This document shows, one piece after another, positions 7,855-14,838 of a DNA stretch of 17,790 bases. The translations under genes were made by a program, and so were the position numbers. Source of the DNA: an uncultured Roseateles sp. (lineage in GTDB: Bacteria > Pseudomonadota > Gammaproteobacteria > Burkholderiales > Burkholderiaceae); the NCBI GenBank assembly GCA_946480605.1, contig CAMLKW010000072.1, positions 1 to 17,790 of the forward strand, written 5' to 3'. The notes beneath the pieces were generated by a model. The model worked only from the letters and a program-made list of their open reading frames with translations. It was not told the origin of the DNA and searched no databases. How positions within the stretch are numbered: position 1 is the first letter of the stretch; the number at the start of each line of letters is the position of its first letter.

Positions 7855-9416
7855 AGGTCCTTGCCGCCACGCTGGCGCTCGCCGCCGCCTTTGCCCAGGC
7901 CGACACCGGCAAGCTCGACGCCTCCACCCCCGGCGCCGTCATCCGCAAGGAGGTCTACGGCCAGTTCGTCGAGCACCTGGGCCGCGGCGTCTACGAAGGC
8001 ATCTGGGTGGGCAAGGACTCGCCCATTCCGAACACGCGCGGCATCCGCTACGACGTGGTCACGGCGCTGCGTCGCATCAAGGTGCCGGTCGTGCGCTGGC
8101 CCGGCGGCTGCTTCGCCGACGACTACCACTGGCGCCACGGCGTCGGCCCCACGCGCCAGCCCAGCATCAACTCCAGCTGGAGCAACGCCGTCGAGCCCAA
8201 CAGCTTCGGCACGCACGAGTTCATGGACTTCGTCGAGCAGATCGGCGCGCAACCCTATGTCGGCGTGAACATGGGCTCGGGCAGTGTGGAAGAAGCGCAG
8301 GCCTGGATGCAGTACATGACCGCACCGGCCAGCACCACGCAAGGCGCCGAGCGCGCCCGCAACGGCCGCACGGAGCCCTGGGCGCTGCCGTATGTGGGCG
8401 TGGGCAATGAAAGCTGGGGCTGCGGCGGGCATATGTACCCCGAGGAATACGCCAACCGCTACCGGCAGTTCCAGGGCTACCTCAAGACCTACTCCGGCCC
8501 CAAGGCGCTGAAGATCGCCACCGGCCCGGACACGGACGACTACGCGTGGACCGAAACCGTGATGAAGCTGGCGACACGCTTCCGACCCAACGCCACGTCG
8601 CCCATCCTCTACGCGCCGACCAAGCCGCTGCTGGACGGCCTGTCGCTGCACTTCTACACGCTGCCCAGCAACCGCTGGGGCGGCGTGCACCCGGCGCGGG
8701 CTTTCAGCGAGGCGGCGTGGATCTCGACGATGAAGCGCGCGCTGCTGATGGACGAGCTGATCAGCAAGCACAGCGCCATCATGGACAAGTACGACCCGAA
8801 GAAGGAGGTCGCGCTGGTCGTCGATGAATGGGGCACCTGGTACGACAAGGAGCCCGACGGCCCCGGCGGCCTGTGGCAGCAGAACACACTGCGCGACGCG
8901 CTGGTGGCGGCCGTGACGCTGAACATCTTCCACGACCACGCCGAGCGCGTGCGCATGGCCAACATCGCGCAGATGGTGAACGTGCTGCAGGCCATGATCC
9001 TGACGGACGGCCCGCGCATGCTGGTCACGCCGACGTACCACGTGTTCGACCTCTACCAGGTGCACCAGGGCGCGCGGCGCCTGCCGCTGAAGCTGGAGGC
9101 CGCGCCCTACCGCTTCGGCGACATGGAGGTGCCGGGCGTCAGCGGCACGGCCAGCGTGGATGCGTCGGGCCGCGTGCATGTGTCGCTCGCCAACCTTGAT
9201 GCCCACCAGCCGCGCCGCGTGACACTGCAGGTGCAGGGTGTGACGCCCGGCGCCGTGCGCGGCCAGGTCATCACGGCGCCGGCAATGGACAGCCACAACA
9301 GCTTCGACGCGCCCGCCGTCGTCGCGCCGCGCGAGTTCAACGGCGCCCGCTGGACGGGCTCGACGTTGACGGTGGAGTTGCCGGCGAAGTCGGTGGTGAC
9401 GCTGGCGCTGCGCTGA
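7851..9416 (+). CDS. Alpha-L-arabinofuranosidase, glycoside hydrolase family 51, exported
   Basis: The 521-residue protein would remove terminal alpha-L-arabinofuranosyl residues from arabinan, arabinoxylan or their oligosaccharides. Family features are YGQFVEHLGRGVYEGIWVG (36-54), VRWPGGCFADDYHWRHGVGP (81-100), the acid/base glutamate in VGVGNESWG (E187) and the nucleophile in VVDEWGTWYD (E326), followed by a C-terminal beta domain. The start ATG (7851) overlaps the GH43 stop as ATGA. It gives a short signal peptide (MKVLAATLALAAAFAQA, likely cut before DTGKL). The frame stays open upstream, but the coupled ATG with signal sequence is clearly right. Many GH51 enzymes are cytoplasmic, so export is worth noting and agrees with the exported GH43 partner. 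No arabinose transporter or catabolic gene adjoins. Confidence 0.95.
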   Translation: MKVLAATLALAAAFAQADTGKLDASTPGAVIRKEVYGQFVEHLGRGVYEGIWVGKDSPIPNTRGIRYDVVTALRRIKVPVVRWPGGCFADDYHWRHGVGPTRQPSINSSWSNAVEPNSFGTHEFMDFVEQIGAQPYVGVNMGSGSVEEAQAWMQYMTAPASTTQGAERARNGRTEPWALPYVGVGNESWGCGGHMYPEEYANRYRQFQGYLKTYSGPKALKIATGPDTDDYAWTETVMKLATRFRPNATSPILYAPTKPLLDGLSLHFYTLPSNRWGGVHPARAFSEAAWISTMKRALLMDELISKHSAIMDKYDPKKEVALVVDEWGTWYDKEPDGPGGLWQQNTLRDALVAAVTLNIFHDHAERVRMANIAQMVNVLQAMILTDGPRMLVTPTYHVFDLYQVHQGARRLPLKLEAAPYRFGDMEVPGVSGTASVDASGRVHVSLANLDAHQPRRVTLQVQGVTPGAVRGQVITAPAMDSHNSFDAPAVVAPREFNGARWTGSTLTVELPAKSVVTLALR

Positions 9417-9432
9417 GCCGTCTCGGCGCGGG

Positions 9433-10176
9433 CTAGCGGTAGCGCGCCAGCAGCCGGTTCAGCTCGCCGTCCGCCACCAAGCCGTGGATGGCCGCGTTCA
9501 GGTCCTGAAGGCTCAAGCTCGCCGTCGGCGCCAGCGCGCACTGCGCCAGCACCTCGGACACCACCAGCGGCGGATGCAGGGCCAGGCGCAGGGCGCCTGT
9601 GCGCTGCTGGTACTCCAGCGCGCGGCGCCCGGTCAGCGCATGGCTGATGCGGCCACGCTGCAGCTTCTGCAGGTTGGTGGCGGCATCGGGCGCATCGTCG
9701 CGCCGGAAGCCGTCACGCAGCGCCTCGGCCATCTCCGGATAGACGTAGCCGCGCACCGTGCCCACCGGCTGGCCGGCCAGCGCCGTGAGCCCGGCGGGCG
9801 GCGGCGCGGTCGCGGCACTGACCAGCAGCGCCTGGTCGGGAATGAAGGGCCGGCTCCACGCAAAGCTGCCGGGCACCCACTCGCTCTGGTAGTCGCACAG
9901 CAGCTCGCCCTCGCCGCGCTGCAAGGCCTCGGCCAGCCGCTTGCGCGGCACCGGCTTGGCGACCATCTCCCGGCCCAGACGGCGCGCCAGCGCACGCCCC
10001 AGGTCCAGGTGCAGGCCCTCGACGACGCGGTCGTCCTCGACCCGAGCCTGCGGCATCTGGGCGCTGGTGTCGATCAGCAGCACCAGCGGCGGCTGCGGCG
10101 CCGCCCAGGCGCAGCCCGCCAGCAGCCCCAGGCTGCCCAGCACCCAGCGCCACCGACCACGCACCGCCCGCTTCAT
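9433..10176 (-). CDS. Orphan family 3-type solute-binding protein, probable lipoprotein or periplasmic
   Basis: The 247-residue protein has a basic N-terminus, a hydrophobic stretch and a lipobox-like LAGC (residues 19-22). It could be acylated at C22, with Ala at +2 favouring the outer membrane, or cut by signal peptidase I after AWA. The mature part resembles family 3 extracellular solute-binding proteins (PBPb fold): VVEGLHLDLGRALARRLG near the N-terminus, a hinge segment TALAGQPVGTVRGYVYPE, and a C-terminal DLNAAIHGLVADGELNRLLARYR matching the usual closing helix. Such proteins bind amino acids or other small polar solutes for ABC import or sensing. No permease or ATPase gene adjoins, so the partner is unknown. 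It converges on the GH51 gene with a 16 bp gap and diverges from the MBL hydrolase gene. Confidence 0.8.
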   Translation of the reverse strand: MKRAVRGRWRWVLGSLGLLAGCAWAAPQPPLVLLIDTSAQMPQARVEDDRVVEGLHLDLGRALARRLGREMVAKPVPRKRLAEALQRGEGELLCDYQSEWVPGSFAWSRPFIPDQALLVSAATAPPPAGLTALAGQPVGTVRGYVYPEMAEALRDGFRRDDAPDAATNLQKLQRGRISHALTGRRALEYQQRTGALRLALHPPLVVSEVLAQCALAPTASLSLQDLNAAIHGLVADGELNRLLARYR

Positions 10177-10238
10177 GGGCCGGCATCATGCCGTGCCGCG
10201 GCAGCCAGCGCCCGCGACGGGGCATGCGCCCGCCGTGA

Positions 10239-10260
10239 CCGGCGCACGAAAATGCGCCGG
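10239..10260. promoter_or_regulatory. Hairpin between the divergent solute-binding and MBL genes
   Basis: CCGGCGCA (10239-10246) and TGCGCCGG (10253-10260) form a perfect 8 bp inverted repeat around CGAAAA. No T-run follows. It lies 24 bp before the TTG start of the MBL gene and would enclose the alternative ATG at 10252, so it may be an operator or leader hairpin. A second, smaller inverted repeat (CGGCAT C ATGCCG, 10181-10193) sits just upstream of the solute-binding gene. The repeats are seen; function is inferred. Confidence 0.35.
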
Positions 10261-10284
10261 CCATCCCCTCACCGAAGGTGCCCG

Positions 10285-11298
10285 TTGAGCCGACCCCGCC
10301 ACCACCGCGACCGCGGTTTCCAGAACAGCGACGCCGAGTTCCAGCCCAAGTCCCTGGCCCAGGTGCTGCGCTGGCGCTGGGACGCTGCCCGGCTGGGCCT
10401 GCCGCCGCGGCCGCAAGCGCCCATCCCGACACAGCCGGCCGAACTCGGCTTCCTGCACGCCAACGCCGGCCCCGACCAGCAGCCCGCCGTGACCTGGATA
10501 GGCCACGCCACCGTGCTGGCCCAACTGGGTGGCCTGCAGTTGCTGACCGACCCCATCTTCTCGGAGCGCGCCTCGCCGTTCAGCTTTGCCGGCCCCAGGC
10601 GCGAGCAGCCGCCGGCCGTCGCCCTGCACGAGCTGCCGCGCATCGACGCGGTGCTGGTCTCGCACAACCACTACGACCATCTGGACCTGCCGTCCTGCCG
10701 CGCGCTCGGCCGCCAGCCCGGCGGATCACCGCTGTTCGTCGTGCCGCTGGGGCTCAAGCGCTGGTTCGAGGCGCGCGGCATCGCGCGCGTCGTGGAGCTG
10801 GACTGGTGGCAGGAAACCCGGCTGGACGATGTCGACATCGCGCTGGTGCCGGCCCGCCACTGGTCGGCCCGCGGGCTGCGCGACCGCATGCAGACGCTGT
10901 GGGGCGGCTTCGCCGTGTTCGCGCCGGACTGCCAGCTGTTCTTCGCCGGCGACACCGCCTACTCGCGCGACTTCGCCGACATCCGCGCCCGCTACGCCCC
11001 ACGCCAGACCGGCGGCGGCTTCGACATCGCGCTGATCCCCATCGGCGCCTACGAGCCGCGCTGGTTCATGGCCGACCAGCACGTCAACGTCGAGGAGGCG
11101 CTGAAGATCCACGCCGACCTGGGCGCCAAGACTTCGCTGGGCGTGCACTGGGGCACCTTCGCGCTGACCGACGAGGCGCTGGACGAGCCGCCGCGGCAAC
11201 TGGCGCTGCAGCGCGACGCGCTGGGGCTGGCCGAGGCGCAGTTCTTCACGCTGCCGATCGGCGGCACACGCCGGCTGTCGCGTCGCACGGGCCCATGA
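10285..11298 (+). CDS. Metallo-beta-lactamase-fold hydrolase (UlaG/NAPE-PLD-like)
   Basis: The protein is 337 residues from a TTG start. It carries the metal-binding set of the family: WIGHATVL (71-78), SHNHYDHLD (HxHxDH: H127, H129, D131, H132), ARHWSARG (H192), AGDTAYS (D223) and GVHWGTF (H288). Closest in build are the NAPE-PLD/UlaG-like metal-dependent hydrolases; the substrate (phosphodiester, lactone or lipid) cannot be told. I chose TTG at 10285 because GAAGGTG (10274-10280) sits at ribosome-binding distance and because MSRPRHHRDRGFQN is the N-terminus I expect for this family in Burkholderiales. ATG at 10252 is in frame but lacks a good Shine-Dalgarno and lies inside a hairpin. The frame is also open far upstream, antisense to the solute-binding gene. 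The stop overlaps the next start as ATGA. Confidence 0.88.
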   Translation: MSRPRHHRDRGFQNSDAEFQPKSLAQVLRWRWDAARLGLPPRPQAPIPTQPAELGFLHANAGPDQQPAVTWIGHATVLAQLGGLQLLTDPIFSERASPFSFAGPRREQPPAVALHELPRIDAVLVSHNHYDHLDLPSCRALGRQPGGSPLFVVPLGLKRWFEARGIARVVELDWWQETRLDDVDIALVPARHWSARGLRDRMQTLWGGFAVFAPDCQLFFAGDTAYSRDFADIRARYAPRQTGGGFDIALIPIGAYEPRWFMADQHVNVEEALKIHADLGAKTSLGVHWGTFALTDEALDEPPRQLALQRDALGLAEAQFFTLPIGGTRRLSRRTGP

Positions 11299-12209
11299 TG
11301 CGGCACATGCTGCTGCACCTGCTGGGCCTGGTCGCCGCCGTCTACGTCGCGCTGCTCGCCCTGCTGTGGTGGGGCCAGGAACGGCTGCTGTTCCACCCTG
11401 AGCCGCTGCCGCCCGACCATCGCTTTGGCTTCGGTGCCGACGTGCAGGAGGTCGGCATAGACCGTCCCGATGGCACGCGGCTGCACGCGCTGCACCTGCG
11501 CCTGCCGGCGCCGCGCGGCGTGGTGTTCTACCTGCACGGCAACGCCGGCAACCTGCAGTCCTGGTTCGTCAACGCCGACTTCTACCGCCAGGCCGGCTAC
11601 GACCTGTTCATGCTGGACTACCGCGGCTACGGCAAGAGCGGCGGGCGCATCACCAGCGAAGCCGAACTGCGCGACGACGCCCGCGCGGCCTGGCAGCAGG
11701 TGGCGCCGCGGTACGCCGGCAAGGCCCGCGTCATCGCGGGACGCTCGCTGGGCACGGGCCTGGCCGCGGGCCTCGCGGCCGAGGTACAGCCCGAGCTGAC
11801 GCTGCTGATCTCGCCCTACCGCAGCATGAGGGCGCTGGCCGCCCAGCACTACCCCTGGGTGCCCGGCGCGCTGCTGCGCTATCCACTGGACACGGAGGCG
11901 CTCGCTGCGCGCATTGCCGGCCCCAGCCTGCTGCTACACGGCGACCTCGACGCGCTGATCCCGGCGTCTCACAGCGAAGCCCTGCAGGCCCGACTGCCCC
12001 GGGCGCGCTACGTGCGCATCGAGGGCGCGGACCACGACGACGTGCAGGAGTTCCCGGCCTATCTGGATGCAGTGCGCAACGCGCTGGAAAGCGTGGCGGC
12101 ACCAACAGCGCCGCCGCTCGCGGCCGGCGCTTCACCCAGCGACCGCCACGGAACCGGCTTTGCCGGGCCGTCGGCGGTGCCCCTTGAGGGGGCGGCCGTC
12201 AGGCCGTAG
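11295..12209 (+). CDS. Membrane-anchored alpha/beta hydrolase with repeat-derived C-terminal tail
   Basis: The 304-residue protein has one N-terminal hydrophobic helix (about 5-26), then a serine-hydrolase domain. Visible features are the oxyanion-type HGNAGN (81-86), the nucleophile elbow GRSLGTG (S151), an acid in HGDLDALIP (D217 or D219) and a histidine in GADHDDV (H247). This is the family of membrane-anchored alpha/beta hydrolases (Bem46/ABHD13-like) common in proteobacteria, usually without known substrate. The ATG overlaps the upstream MBL stop (ATGA); a second ATG follows directly at 11298. The hydrolase fold should end near residue 267. The remaining residues, including HGTGFAGPSAVPLEGAAVRP, are translated from a dispersed intergenic repeat that also gives the stop codon. 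The tail may be dispensable. Confidence 0.88.
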   Translation: MMRHMLLHLLGLVAAVYVALLALLWWGQERLLFHPEPLPPDHRFGFGADVQEVGIDRPDGTRLHALHLRLPAPRGVVFYLHGNAGNLQSWFVNADFYRQAGYDLFMLDYRGYGKSGGRITSEAELRDDARAAWQQVAPRYAGKARVIAGRSLGTGLAAGLAAEVQPELTLLISPYRSMRALAAQHYPWVPGALLRYPLDTEALAARIAGPSLLLHGDLDALIPASHSEALQARLPRARYVRIEGADHDDVQEFPAYLDAVRNALESVAAPTAPPLAAGASPSDRHGTGFAGPSAVPLEGAAVRP

Positions 12210-12216
12210 GGGTGGG
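12141..12216. repeat. GC-rich dispersed hairpin repeat (Burkholderiales intergenic type)
   Basis: Three short hairpins follow each other: CCGGC-TTT-GCCGG (12154-12166), CCCC-TTGA-GGGG (12180-12191) and GGCC-GTCA-GGCC (12194-12205), then GTAGGGGTGGG. I recall very similar blocks, with CCGGCTTTGCCGG, CCCCTTGAGGGGG and GGCCGTAGGGGG in this order, in many intergenic spaces of Comamonadaceae and related genomes. Only one copy is present here, so repetition is not shown by this window. It forms the 3' end of the alpha/beta hydrolase ORF and abuts the pyk stop, where it may help end transcription. Confidence 0.6.
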
Positions 12217-12227
12217 TCAGCCCACCC
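12210..12227. terminator. Hairpin at the pyk 3' end, possible weak bidirectional terminator
   Basis: GGGTGGG (12210-12216) and CCCACCC (12221-12227) pair perfectly around TCAG. The right arm lies in the last codons of pyk and the loop contains its stop. There is no T-run on either strand, so Rho-independent termination would be poor. The position between two convergent genes fits an end-of-transcript structure. Confidence 0.3.
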
Positions 12228-13647
12228 GGCAGACCTTCAGCATGTTGGTGCCGCCCGGGTAGCCCATGGGCTCGCCGCAGGTGATGGCATAGGTGTCGCC
12301 GGGCATCAGCACGCCGCGCTCGACCAGGATCTTCTCGGCCGCGGCCAGGGCGGCGTCGCGGTCGTTGAACTCCGGCATCAGCAGCGGCGTGACGTTGCGG
12401 TACAGCGCCATGCGGCGCATGCTGACCAGCTGGCTGGTGAGGCCGAAGATGGGCACGTTGATGCGGTGGCGGCTCATCCACAGCGCGGTGGAGCCGGATT
12501 CGGTCAGCGCCAGGATGGCCTTGCAGCCGAGGTGGTGGGCCGTGAACAGCGCGCCCATCGCGATGGACTGGTCGATGCGGCCGAACTGGCGGCCGGCGAA
12601 GTCGGTGTCCAGCGTGACGAACTCGGCGCGCTCGGCTTCCAGCGCGATGGCGGCCATCTGCTCGACAGTCTCGATGGGGTACTTGCCGGCGGCCGTCTCG
12701 GCAGACAGCATGACGGCGTCGGTGCCGTCCAGCACCGCGTTGGCCACGTCGGACACCTCGGCGCGCGTGGGCACCGGGTTGACGATCATGGACTCCATCA
12801 TCTGTGTGGCCGTGATGGACACCTTGTCCAGCTCGCGGGCCATCTTGATCATGCGCTTTTGCAGTGCCGGCACGGCCGCGTTGCCCACTTCCACGGCCAG
12901 GTCGCCGCGCGCGACCATGATGCCGTCGCTGGCCTTCAGGATGGCTTCGAGGTGGGGGATGGCCTCGTAGCGCTCGATCTTGGCGATCATCTGCGGCTTG
13001 TGGCGGTAGGGCTCGCCGGCCACATTGGCCAGCTGGCGCGCCATCTCCATGTCGGTCGCGTTCTTCGGGAAGCTGACGGCCAGGTACTCGCACTGGAAGG
13101 ACATCGCGGTCTTGATGTCCTCCATGTCCTTGCCCGTCAGCGCCGGCGCGGTCAGGCCGCCGCCCTGCTTGTTGATGCCCTTGTTGTTGGACAGCTCGCC
13201 GCCCAGCTTGACGGTGGTGTGCACCTGCGCGCCGCGCACATGGTCCACGGTCAGCACCAGCAGGCCGTCGTTCAGCAGCAGCGTGTCGCCTGGCTTCACG
13301 TCGCGCGGCAGCTCCTTGTAGTCCAGGCCCGCGATCTCCTGATTGCCCAGCTCGGTGCGGTCGGCGTCCAGCACGAACTTGGCGCCGGGGATCAACTCGA
13401 TCTTGCCGTTCTCGAACTTGCCGACGCGGATCTTGGGGCCTTGCAGGTCGGCCATGATGGCCACCGACTTGCCCACGCGCTCGGCGGCGGCGCGGACCAT
13501 GTTCGCGCGGTCGATGTGGTCCTGCGCCTTGCCGTGCGAGAAGTTCAGGCGCACGACGTCGACGCCGGCGCGGATCATCTGCTCGAGCACCTCGGGCGTG
13601 TTGGAAGCGGGGCCGAGGGTGGCGACGATCTTGGTGGCGCGGGTCAT
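12217..13647 (-). CDS. pyk: Pyruvate kinase
   Basis: The 476-residue enzyme converts phosphoenolpyruvate and ADP to pyruvate and ATP, the last step of glycolysis. Signature regions are TKIVATLGPAS at the N-terminus, VVRLNFSHG, ADLQGPKIRVG, the catalytic-lysine segment MIAKIERYEAI, GIMVARGDLAVEVG, the ATQMMESM segment and DGTDAVMLSAETAAGKYP. The C-terminal allosteric domain follows, ending GEPMGYPGGTNMLKVCRVG. Length and domains are standard for a type II bacterial pyruvate kinase. An in-frame TTG lies 12 bp upstream (13659), but the ATG at 13647 gives the usual MTRATKIVATLGP start. It lies downstream of and on the same strand as the GNAT gene, 83 bp away, probably with its own promoter. Confidence 0.97.
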   Translation of the reverse strand: MTRATKIVATLGPASNTPEVLEQMIRAGVDVVRLNFSHGKAQDHIDRANMVRAAAERVGKSVAIMADLQGPKIRVGKFENGKIELIPGAKFVLDADRTELGNQEIAGLDYKELPRDVKPGDTLLLNDGLLVLTVDHVRGAQVHTTVKLGGELSNNKGINKQGGGLTAPALTGKDMEDIKTAMSFQCEYLAVSFPKNATDMEMARQLANVAGEPYRHKPQMIAKIERYEAIPHLEAILKASDGIMVARGDLAVEVGNAAVPALQKRMIKMARELDKVSITATQMMESMIVNPVPTRAEVSDVANAVLDGTDAVMLSAETAAGKYPIETVEQMAAIALEAERAEFVTLDTDFAGRQFGRIDQSIAMGALFTAHHLGCKAILALTESGSTALWMSRHRINVPIFGLTSQLVSMRRMALYRNVTPLLMPEFNDRDAALAAAEKILVERGVLMPGDTYAITCGEPMGYPGGTNMLKVCRVG

Positions 13648-13676
13648 GGCTTGTCTCAACTTTCTGGGGGCGCGGA

Positions 13677-13682
13677 ATTATG
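13677..13682 (-). promoter_or_regulatory. Candidate -10 element of pyk
   Basis: On the reverse strand CATAAT (5 of 6 to TATAAT) sits 29 bp before the pyk ATG, in the 83 bp gap after the GNAT gene. The -35 side is poor (ACTTCG at 16 bp spacing). The A/T-rich hexamer stands out against its GC-rich surroundings, but a start site is not shown. Confidence 0.3.
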
Positions 13683-13730
13683 GTCCGCCAAAGGCCGCCG
13701 AAGTTTCGCCGCGTTTCGGTGCGCGCGCCG

Positions 13731-14210
13731 CTACAGCACCTTCTCGAAGAAAACACTCAGCGGGTCGAGCGCGTAGCTGCCGAACGGGCCTCGCTCGACA
13801 TAACCCAGCCGCCGGTACAGGCCCAACGCCTCGGGCTGATGGATGCCCGTTTCCAGCCGCACCAGGCGAACGCCGCACTGCGTCAGCTCGGCCTCCAGCC
13901 TGGCCATCAACTGCCTGGCCGCCCCCTGCCCTCGCGCACTGTCGAGCACGAACAAGCGCTTGATCTCGCCATAGGCCGGCTCGCCGGCCGGGGCGTGGAA
14001 CTTCACGCCGCCGCAGCCGACCAGCGTGTCGCCCAGCCACAAGCCCCAGAACGCGCCGTGCGGCGCGCGCAGCCCGTCAGCTGGTTCGAAGTGGTTGCTT
14101 TCGCTGGGATAGAGACTGCTCATCAGCGCCTCGGACCGGGCCATCAACGCCTGTGCGTCGGGGTGGCCAGGATCGAGCGGCGCCAGGCGTGGGGTCAGGT
14201 CTGAACTCAT
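13731..14210 (-). CDS. GNAT family N-acetyltransferase
   Basis: The 159-residue protein has the GNAT core: LVGCGGVKFH (beta4), GEIKRLFVLDSARGQGAARQLM (motif A with acetyl-CoA phosphate loop R93-G-Q-G-A-A98), LVRLETGIHQPEALGLYRRLGY (motif B) and a closing strand SVFFEKVL. The early SLYPSESNHF segment recurs in a GNAT subgroup common in proteobacteria. It would transfer acetyl from acetyl-CoA to an amine; the acceptor is unknown. It starts 16 bp after the stop of the XRE-cupin regulator on the same strand, so the two probably share a transcript. With the divergent EamA exporter this may be a small detoxification or amino-compound unit (inference). There is no clear Shine-Dalgarno before the ATG. 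Confidence 0.9.
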   Translation of the reverse strand: MSSDLTPRLAPLDPGHPDAQALMARSEALMSSLYPSESNHFEPADGLRAPHGAFWGLWLGDTLVGCGGVKFHAPAGEPAYGEIKRLFVLDSARGQGAARQLMARLEAELTQCGVRLVRLETGIHQPEALGLYRRLGYVERGPFGSYALDPLSVFFEKVL

Positions 14211-14226
14211 CGTGGTTAGATACCGG

Positions 14227-14820
14227 TTACAGGCCGGGCACGGTCATCGCCAGCAGATAGCGAGCGGCAGCGGCCCCGGGATTGGCGAAGACGCTGCGTC
14301 CCAGGCAACGGAAGCTGATGGAGTCGCCAGCCTCCAGCTCGAACACCTGGCCTTGCAGCGTCAGCCGAAGCTGCCCGTCCAACAGGCACAGGTGGTGCTC
14401 CAGCCGCGCGACGGTCGGCTCGTCGTAGGCCAGCTCGGCACCGGGCCTCAGCACGGCCTCGATGACCTCGGTGGCAAAGCCGGCCAGCGGCGGACAGCGC
14501 ATGCGGCGCTCGAAGCCGCTGTGCTGGTCGTGCCAACGCGGCTGGTCCGCCGCACGCAGCAGCCGCACCGGCAGCGCTTCGGCCTCGGCCAGCAGGCGGC
14601 TCAGCGGCAGGCCATGGGCGCGGGCCAGGCGCGACAGCAGCGTGGCGGTCGGGCTGGTCTCGGCGCGCTCCAGTCGGGACAAGGTTGCGCGGCTGACGCC
14701 GCTGCGTGCGGCCAACTCGTCCAGCGACCAGCCGGCCGCTGTACGCAGCGACGCCAGCCGTTCGGCCAACTGGCGCTCGAACTGGCCTTCTTCGCTCACA
14801 TCAGAGAATTCTTCTCTCAT
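14227..14820 (-). CDS. XRE-family regulator with C-terminal cupin domain
   Basis: The 197-residue protein has an N-terminal helix-turn-helix of the XRE/Cro type (about 15-75: LASLRTAAGWSLDELAARSG, VSRATLSRLERAETSPTATLL) and a C-terminal cupin domain (about 95-197: RPGAELAYDEPTVARLEHHLCLLDG, LQGQVFELEAGDSISFRCL). Such regulators bind a small metabolite in the cupin and usually control an adjacent transporter or enzyme gene and themselves. It is divergent from the EamA exporter and upstream of the GNAT gene. ATG 14820 lies inside an inverted repeat and has no Shine-Dalgarno. A GTG at 14799 (start of VSEEGQFERQLAERLASLR) is preceded by purine-rich AGAGAAGAA and is a serious alternative; the longer form is reported here. 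Confidence 0.9.
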   Translation of the reverse strand: MREEFSDVSEEGQFERQLAERLASLRTAAGWSLDELAARSGVSRATLSRLERAETSPTATLLSRLARAHGLPLSRLLAEAEALPVRLLRAADQPRWHDQHSGFERRMRCPPLAGFATEVIEAVLRPGAELAYDEPTVARLEHHLCLLDGQLRLTLQGQVFELEAGDSISFRCLGRSVFANPGAAAARYLLAMTVPGL

Positions 14821-14828
14821 ATGAGAAG
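14803..14828. promoter_or_regulatory. Overlapping inverted repeats, probable operator of the XRE-cupin/EamA pair
   Basis: AGAGAA-TTC-TTCTCT (14803-14817) is a 6+6 inverted repeat, and TCTCATATGAGA (14815-14826) is a perfect 12 bp palindrome sharing three bases with it. Together they give three TTCTC/GAGAA half-sites in 26 bp. The block is A/T-rich against the local background and sits exactly between the divergent genes, covering the annotated XRE start codon. Autoregulation and control of the exporter are inferred from position. Confidence 0.6.
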
Positions 14829-14838
14829 ATGCTAACCG

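Noticed and set aside
7839..9296. 485-codon minus-strand open frame
   Set aside because: It is a shadow of the GH51 gene, whose catalytic motifs and signal peptide are intact; the reverse frame is rich in H, R, V and Q without recognisable domains.
9417..9432. Possible terminator between GH51 and the solute-binding gene
   Set aside because: The 16 bp gap has no convincing stem with a T-run on either strand.
12067..13776. 569-codon plus-strand open frame
   Set aside because: It is antisense to pyruvate kinase, which is complete with all its motifs.
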